Source: OLB7 sp966250335
Lineage (GTDB): Bacteria; Bacteroidota; Ignavibacteria; OLB7
Length of the DNA: 19,427 nucleotides
Direction of reading: 5' to 3'
NCBI GenBank assembly: GCA_966250335.1
Contig: CBINGZ010000065.1
Span: 1 to 19,427 of the forward strand
The notes beneath the pieces were generated by a model. The model saw only the letters and a program-made list of their open reading frames with translations, searched no databases and was not told the origin of the DNA. This document shows positions 15,221 to 19,427 of this stretch, one piece after another (position 1 is the stretch's first letter; every line of letters begins with the position of its first letter). The translations under genes and the position numbers were made by a program.

Positions 15221-16339
15221 ATGAAATTCACTGTCGCCGTCAAAGACTTCGCACAGGCCCTTGGAAGGATCTCGAGCGCCACGCCGCAGCGGTCGCCGAT
15301 GCCTGTACTGGAAAACATCCTTCTCCAACTTGAAGGTTCCGATCTCCGCATGACGGCCACGGATATGGATATCACGATCACGACCCGTCTGGAGGTCAGG
15401 GGGGAGCGTAACGGCGCCATGCTGATCCCGGCCCGCCGTCTGACCGACACGGTCCGCGCGCTGGAGCACGGTGAGCTGACCCTGGACGCCGACGACACGA
15501 CAAAAAGGATCATCCTTGTCACGGTAACGGGGGAATACCGCCTTTCAGGACTGGATGCCGCCGACTTCCCGCAGATGCCGAAGTTCGAGCCGAAGATCTC
15601 GCTCACGCTTCCCCTCGGAAAGTTCGCCGGCATGGTGGAGCGGACCAGCTTCGCCTGCTCCGCCGACGAGTTCCGTCCGGCGATGACCGGGGTCCTCTTC
15701 CAGTTCCGTACCGACGAGATCCGCGCGGTTGCCACCGACGGGTTCCGGCTGGTCCGGGTGATCGATCGGGAGATGGTGCCGGGCGTTGCGGAGTCGATCG
15801 ATGTGATCATCCCGCCGAAGGCGCTCGGTCTGGTCGCCAAGGCGACGATCGCCGCCGACCTGACCCTGGAGGCGAACGCGACCCACGTCCGCTTCAGCGA
15901 CGGCATCACGACCATCACGGCGCGGCTGATCGACGAGAACTATCCGAACTACGAGAGCGTGATCCCGCAGGCCAACGACAAGCGGATGATCATCCGTCGC
16001 GAGGAGCTGCTGAACACCGTCAAGCGGGTCAGCCTCTACTCCAGCACCCAGACCCGCCAGGTACGGCTCCGCATGGGGGATAACGCCCTGCGGGTCGCCG
16101 CCGAGGATGTGGAGACGGGAGGGGAGGCGTACGAAAACGTCAATTGCGACTACTCCAACGACGAGCTGGAGATAGGGTTCAACTCGATGTATATGCGCGA
16201 GGCGCTCGACAGGATCGAGGCGGATGAGGTCTCGATGGACTTCTCGACCCCGCTCCGTCCCTCGCTGATCTCCCCGTACGGCAAGTCGAACGGGCAGGAT
16301 GTTCTCATGCTCCTTATGCCGATCCGCCTGAACAACTGA
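15221..16339 (+). CDS. dnaN: DNA polymerase III sliding clamp (beta subunit)
   Basis: 372 residues, the normal length for the beta clamp, which forms a ring-shaped dimer holding polymerase III and repair proteins on DNA. Typical stretches are MKFTVAVKDFAQALGRISSAT at the N-terminus, PVLENILLQLEG, LSGLDAADFPQMP, MTGVLFQF, VATDGFRLVR, the third-domain DENYPNYESVIPQ, and the C-terminal MLLMPIRLNN, which closes the hydrophobic cleft. The start is the ATG at 15221, matching the family's N-terminus. There is no Shine-Dalgarno. The stop overlaps the recF ATG (TGATG). dnaA, the usual upstream neighbour, is absent. Confidence 0.97.
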   Translation: MKFTVAVKDFAQALGRISSATPQRSPMPVLENILLQLEGSDLRMTATDMDITITTRLEVRGERNGAMLIPARRLTDTVRALEHGELTLDADDTTKRIILVTVTGEYRLSGLDAADFPQMPKFEPKISLTLPLGKFAGMVERTSFACSADEFRPAMTGVLFQFRTDEIRAVATDGFRLVRVIDREMVPGVAESIDVIIPPKALGLVAKATIAADLTLEANATHVRFSDGITTITARLIDENYPNYESVIPQANDKRMIIRREELLNTVKRVSLYSSTQTRQVRLRMGDNALRVAAEDVETGGEAYENVNCDYSNDELEIGFNSMYMREALDRIEADEVSMDFSTPLRPSLISPYGKSNGQDVLMLLMPIRLNN

Positions 16340-17547
16340 TGCGTGTCCGCCGGCTTTTCTTCCGTAACGTCCGCAACCATTCGACAACGAATCTGGAGGC
16401 GGCCGGGGGGGTCAACATCATCACCGGGTTGAACGGGCAGGGGAAGACCTCCATTCTGGAGGCGATCTCCCTCTGCACCATGACCCGGTCGTTCGTGGGA
16501 ACACAGGATGCCTACCTCCTCAGGAGGGGGGCAAGGACGTTCGAGGCGCGGGTGGAGGGGATCAGCGACTACGGCGTGCCGCGCCGGTTCGAGGTCCGCT
16601 ACGAGCCGGGGCTGGGGAAGATGATCAGCGTCGACAGCTCGCCGGCGGCCAACGCCGCGCAGGTGATCGGCGCCGCCCCCACGGTGATCCTCGCTCCCGA
16701 CATGAAGGCGATCACCAACGGGGCCCCGGCCGAACGGAGGCGCTTCCTGGATATCGTCATCTCCCAGGCGAAGCGGAGATATCTGGAGGACCTGATTCAA
16801 TACCGCCGGATCCTCAAGCAGAGAAACACGCTCCTCTCCAACGCGCGGCAGCAGAAACGGACGATCGATCATGCGCTGATCGAGCCGTGGGATGAAGGAT
16901 TGATCGAGCGCGCCGCCCATCTGATGCATGAGCGGACGATCTTCGTCAGGGAGTTCGAGCCGATTCTGAAGGAGACGACGGGGCAGGTCGCCACCGGCGC
17001 CGACGAGATCGAGATACGGTATGCTCCCGACGCGGTCCAGGGGCCGCTCCCGAGCGTCAGCGACTACCGCGACGCCCTCTGGCTGCGGAGCAAGCAGGTG
17101 TGGAACGAGGAAGTGCGCCGCGGCACGACCCTCTTCGGAGCGCATCGCGACGACGTCCGGATGGAGATCAACGGCGGCGACGTCCGCGTCTCCGCCAGCC
17201 AGGGGCAGCACAAGACGCTTCTGATCGGCCTGAAGATCGCCGAATTCCACTATCTCTCCCGGCAGTGCGCCGAAACGCCGATCATCCTGCTGGACGACAT
17301 CTTCGGCGAACTCGACGCCCGGCGCGCCGAGCGTGTCTACGAACTTACCCGCGAGCTGGCCCAGGTCTTCCTCACGGTCGTCTCCTTCGATCTTCTCCCG
17401 TTTCTTCGCGAACGGTCGCTGACCGAGGGAGAGGCGCATATCACGGTGGAGCACGGCAGCATCGCCTCGCAGGAAGGGGGGGATGCCGGAGAGGAGCGAA
17501 CCGACCCGGAGCCGACCGGAGAGGTCACGAACGGTTCCCCCATCTAA
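16339..17547 (+). CDS. recF: DNA replication and repair protein RecF
   Basis: 402 residues, slightly longer than most RecF (about 360-375). RecF is an SMC-like ATPase that with RecO and RecR loads RecA at single-strand gaps. Seen: Walker A GLNGQGKT (residues 30-37), an ABC signature VSASQGQHKTLLIGLK, and Walker B PIILLDDIFGELD. The C-terminal about 35 residues, after HITVEHGSI, are acidic, low-complexity and poorly conserved-looking. The ATG overlaps the dnaN stop by one base, so the two are translationally coupled. dciA follows after 18 nt. Confidence 0.96.
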   Translation: MRVRRLFFRNVRNHSTTNLEAAGGVNIITGLNGQGKTSILEAISLCTMTRSFVGTQDAYLLRRGARTFEARVEGISDYGVPRRFEVRYEPGLGKMISVDSSPAANAAQVIGAAPTVILAPDMKAITNGAPAERRRFLDIVISQAKRRYLEDLIQYRRILKQRNTLLSNARQQKRTIDHALIEPWDEGLIERAAHLMHERTIFVREFEPILKETTGQVATGADEIEIRYAPDAVQGPLPSVSDYRDALWLRSKQVWNEEVRRGTTLFGAHRDDVRMEINGGDVRVSASQGQHKTLLIGLKIAEFHYLSRQCAETPIILLDDIFGELDARRAERVYELTRELAQVFLTVVSFDLLPFLRERSLTEGEAHITVEHGSIASQEGGDAGEERTDPEPTGEVTNGSPI

Positions 17548-17565
17548 ACCCCGGAGAACGAACCA

Positions 17566-17844
17566 ATGGCGGAAAATATCGGCGCCATCATCCGGCAGTG
17601 GCTGCAGCAGAGCGGCCTCAGCGACAAGCTCAAGGAGCAGTCGGTCCCGAACTACTGGACTGAAATCGTGGGGGAGGCGGTGGCCAGACATGCCGAGGTG
17701 GAGCGGATCGACAAGGGGAGAATGTACATCCGCGTCTCCAGCGCCGTGTGGCGGAACGAGCTCATGCTCCGTCGCGACGAGATCAAGCGAAAGATCAACG
17801 AACGGTTCGGCGCGGAAGTGGTTCAGGAGGTCATTCTACGCTGA
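17566..17844 (+). CDS. dciA: DUF721 / DciA-like protein (putative replicative helicase loader)
   Basis: 92 residues with the DUF721 pattern: VPNYWTEIVGEAVARHAEV, then MYIRVSSAVWRNELMLRRDEIKRKIN. DciA is the ancestral partner and loader of DnaB helicase in bacteria lacking DnaC or DnaI, and DUF721 genes commonly sit between recF and gyrB. The protein is short, essentially the core domain alone. The ATG at 17566 lies in ACCAATGG with a weak GGAG upstream. The family is well supported; helicase loading is inferred from family knowledge and context. Confidence 0.85.
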   Translation: MAENIGAIIRQWLQQSGLSDKLKEQSVPNYWTEIVGEAVARHAEVERIDKGRMYIRVSSAVWRNELMLRRDEIKRKINERFGAEVVQEVILR

Positions 17845-17847
17845 AAT

Positions 17848-17866
17848 CGACGATTTTTTATCGTCG
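17848..17866 (+). terminator. Small hairpin after dciA
   Basis: CGACGAT (17848-17854), a TTTTT loop, ATCGTCG (17860-17866) form a 7-bp stem 3 nt after the dciA stop. There is no T-tract after the stem, so it could be a weak terminator, an attenuator before gyrB, or an mRNA-stabilising hairpin. Confidence 0.35.
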
Positions 17867-17963
17867 GACCCTCCCTTCGGCTAGATGAAACGGGGCGCCG
17901 GATCGTCTTCATAACGTCACGTGAGTTTAACGATTCCAACAGCATACAAGGATACCCACAACA

Positions 17964-19427
<1,464 letters not shown>

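Overview
The window is a chromosomal segment of a high-G+C bacterium (about 60% G+C by eye). Several signs point to the FCB side of the tree: Bacteroidota-like phyla, or candidate lineages such as Zixibacteria, Krumholzibacteria, Eisenbacteria or Gemmatimonadota. They are: most start codons have no Shine-Dalgarno sequence but often an A just before the ATG; the tRNA operon has a TTG/TAnnTTTG-type promoter; a rhomboid-like protein carries the short C-terminal tail typical of Bacteroidota rhomboids; and there are gene families common in those groups. Phylum assignment is inference. Nothing here looks like a phage, transposon, CRISPR array or plasmid.

Left part (1-4311). A minus-strand LD-carboxypeptidase (peptidase S66) is cut by the window edge. 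Next come tRNA-Pro(CGG) and tRNA-Phe(GAA), both minus strand, with a clear promoter and a strong intrinsic terminator. The plus strand then carries an active-site-complete rhomboid protease, a GT-C-type membrane protein overlapping it by one base, and a second rhomboid-like protein that has lost its catalytic residues. This looks like an envelope or membrane-protein module.

Middle part (4372-9919). nuoC and nuoD of respiratory complex I stand alone, without the other nuo genes. A hairpin separates them from a convergent, unrecognised 237-residue protein that has by far the best promoter and ribosome binding site in the window. On the plus strand follow a MiaB/MtaB-type tRNA methylthiotransferase and, 2 nt later, an exported M28 metallopeptidase. 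A small CPXCG-type zinc-ribbon protein lies on the minus strand.

Right part (9920-19427). A perfect 20-bp palindrome lies in the gap upstream of two tandem paralogous membrane proteins (about 650-660 residues each, GT-C-like architecture with a C-terminal soluble domain and one TPR-like repeat). recX is convergent with the second. The window closes with the replication/repair cluster dnaN-recF-dciA(DUF721)-gyrB; gyrB runs off the end. dnaA is not next to dnaN, and I saw no consensus DnaA boxes in the dnaN upstream gap.

Most of the content is ordinary housekeeping. The parts most worth a second look are the unknown protein at 6324-7037 with its unusual expression signals, the active/inactive rhomboid pair flanking a GT-C gene, the tandem membrane paralogs, the operator-like palindromes, and the separated nuoCD pair.
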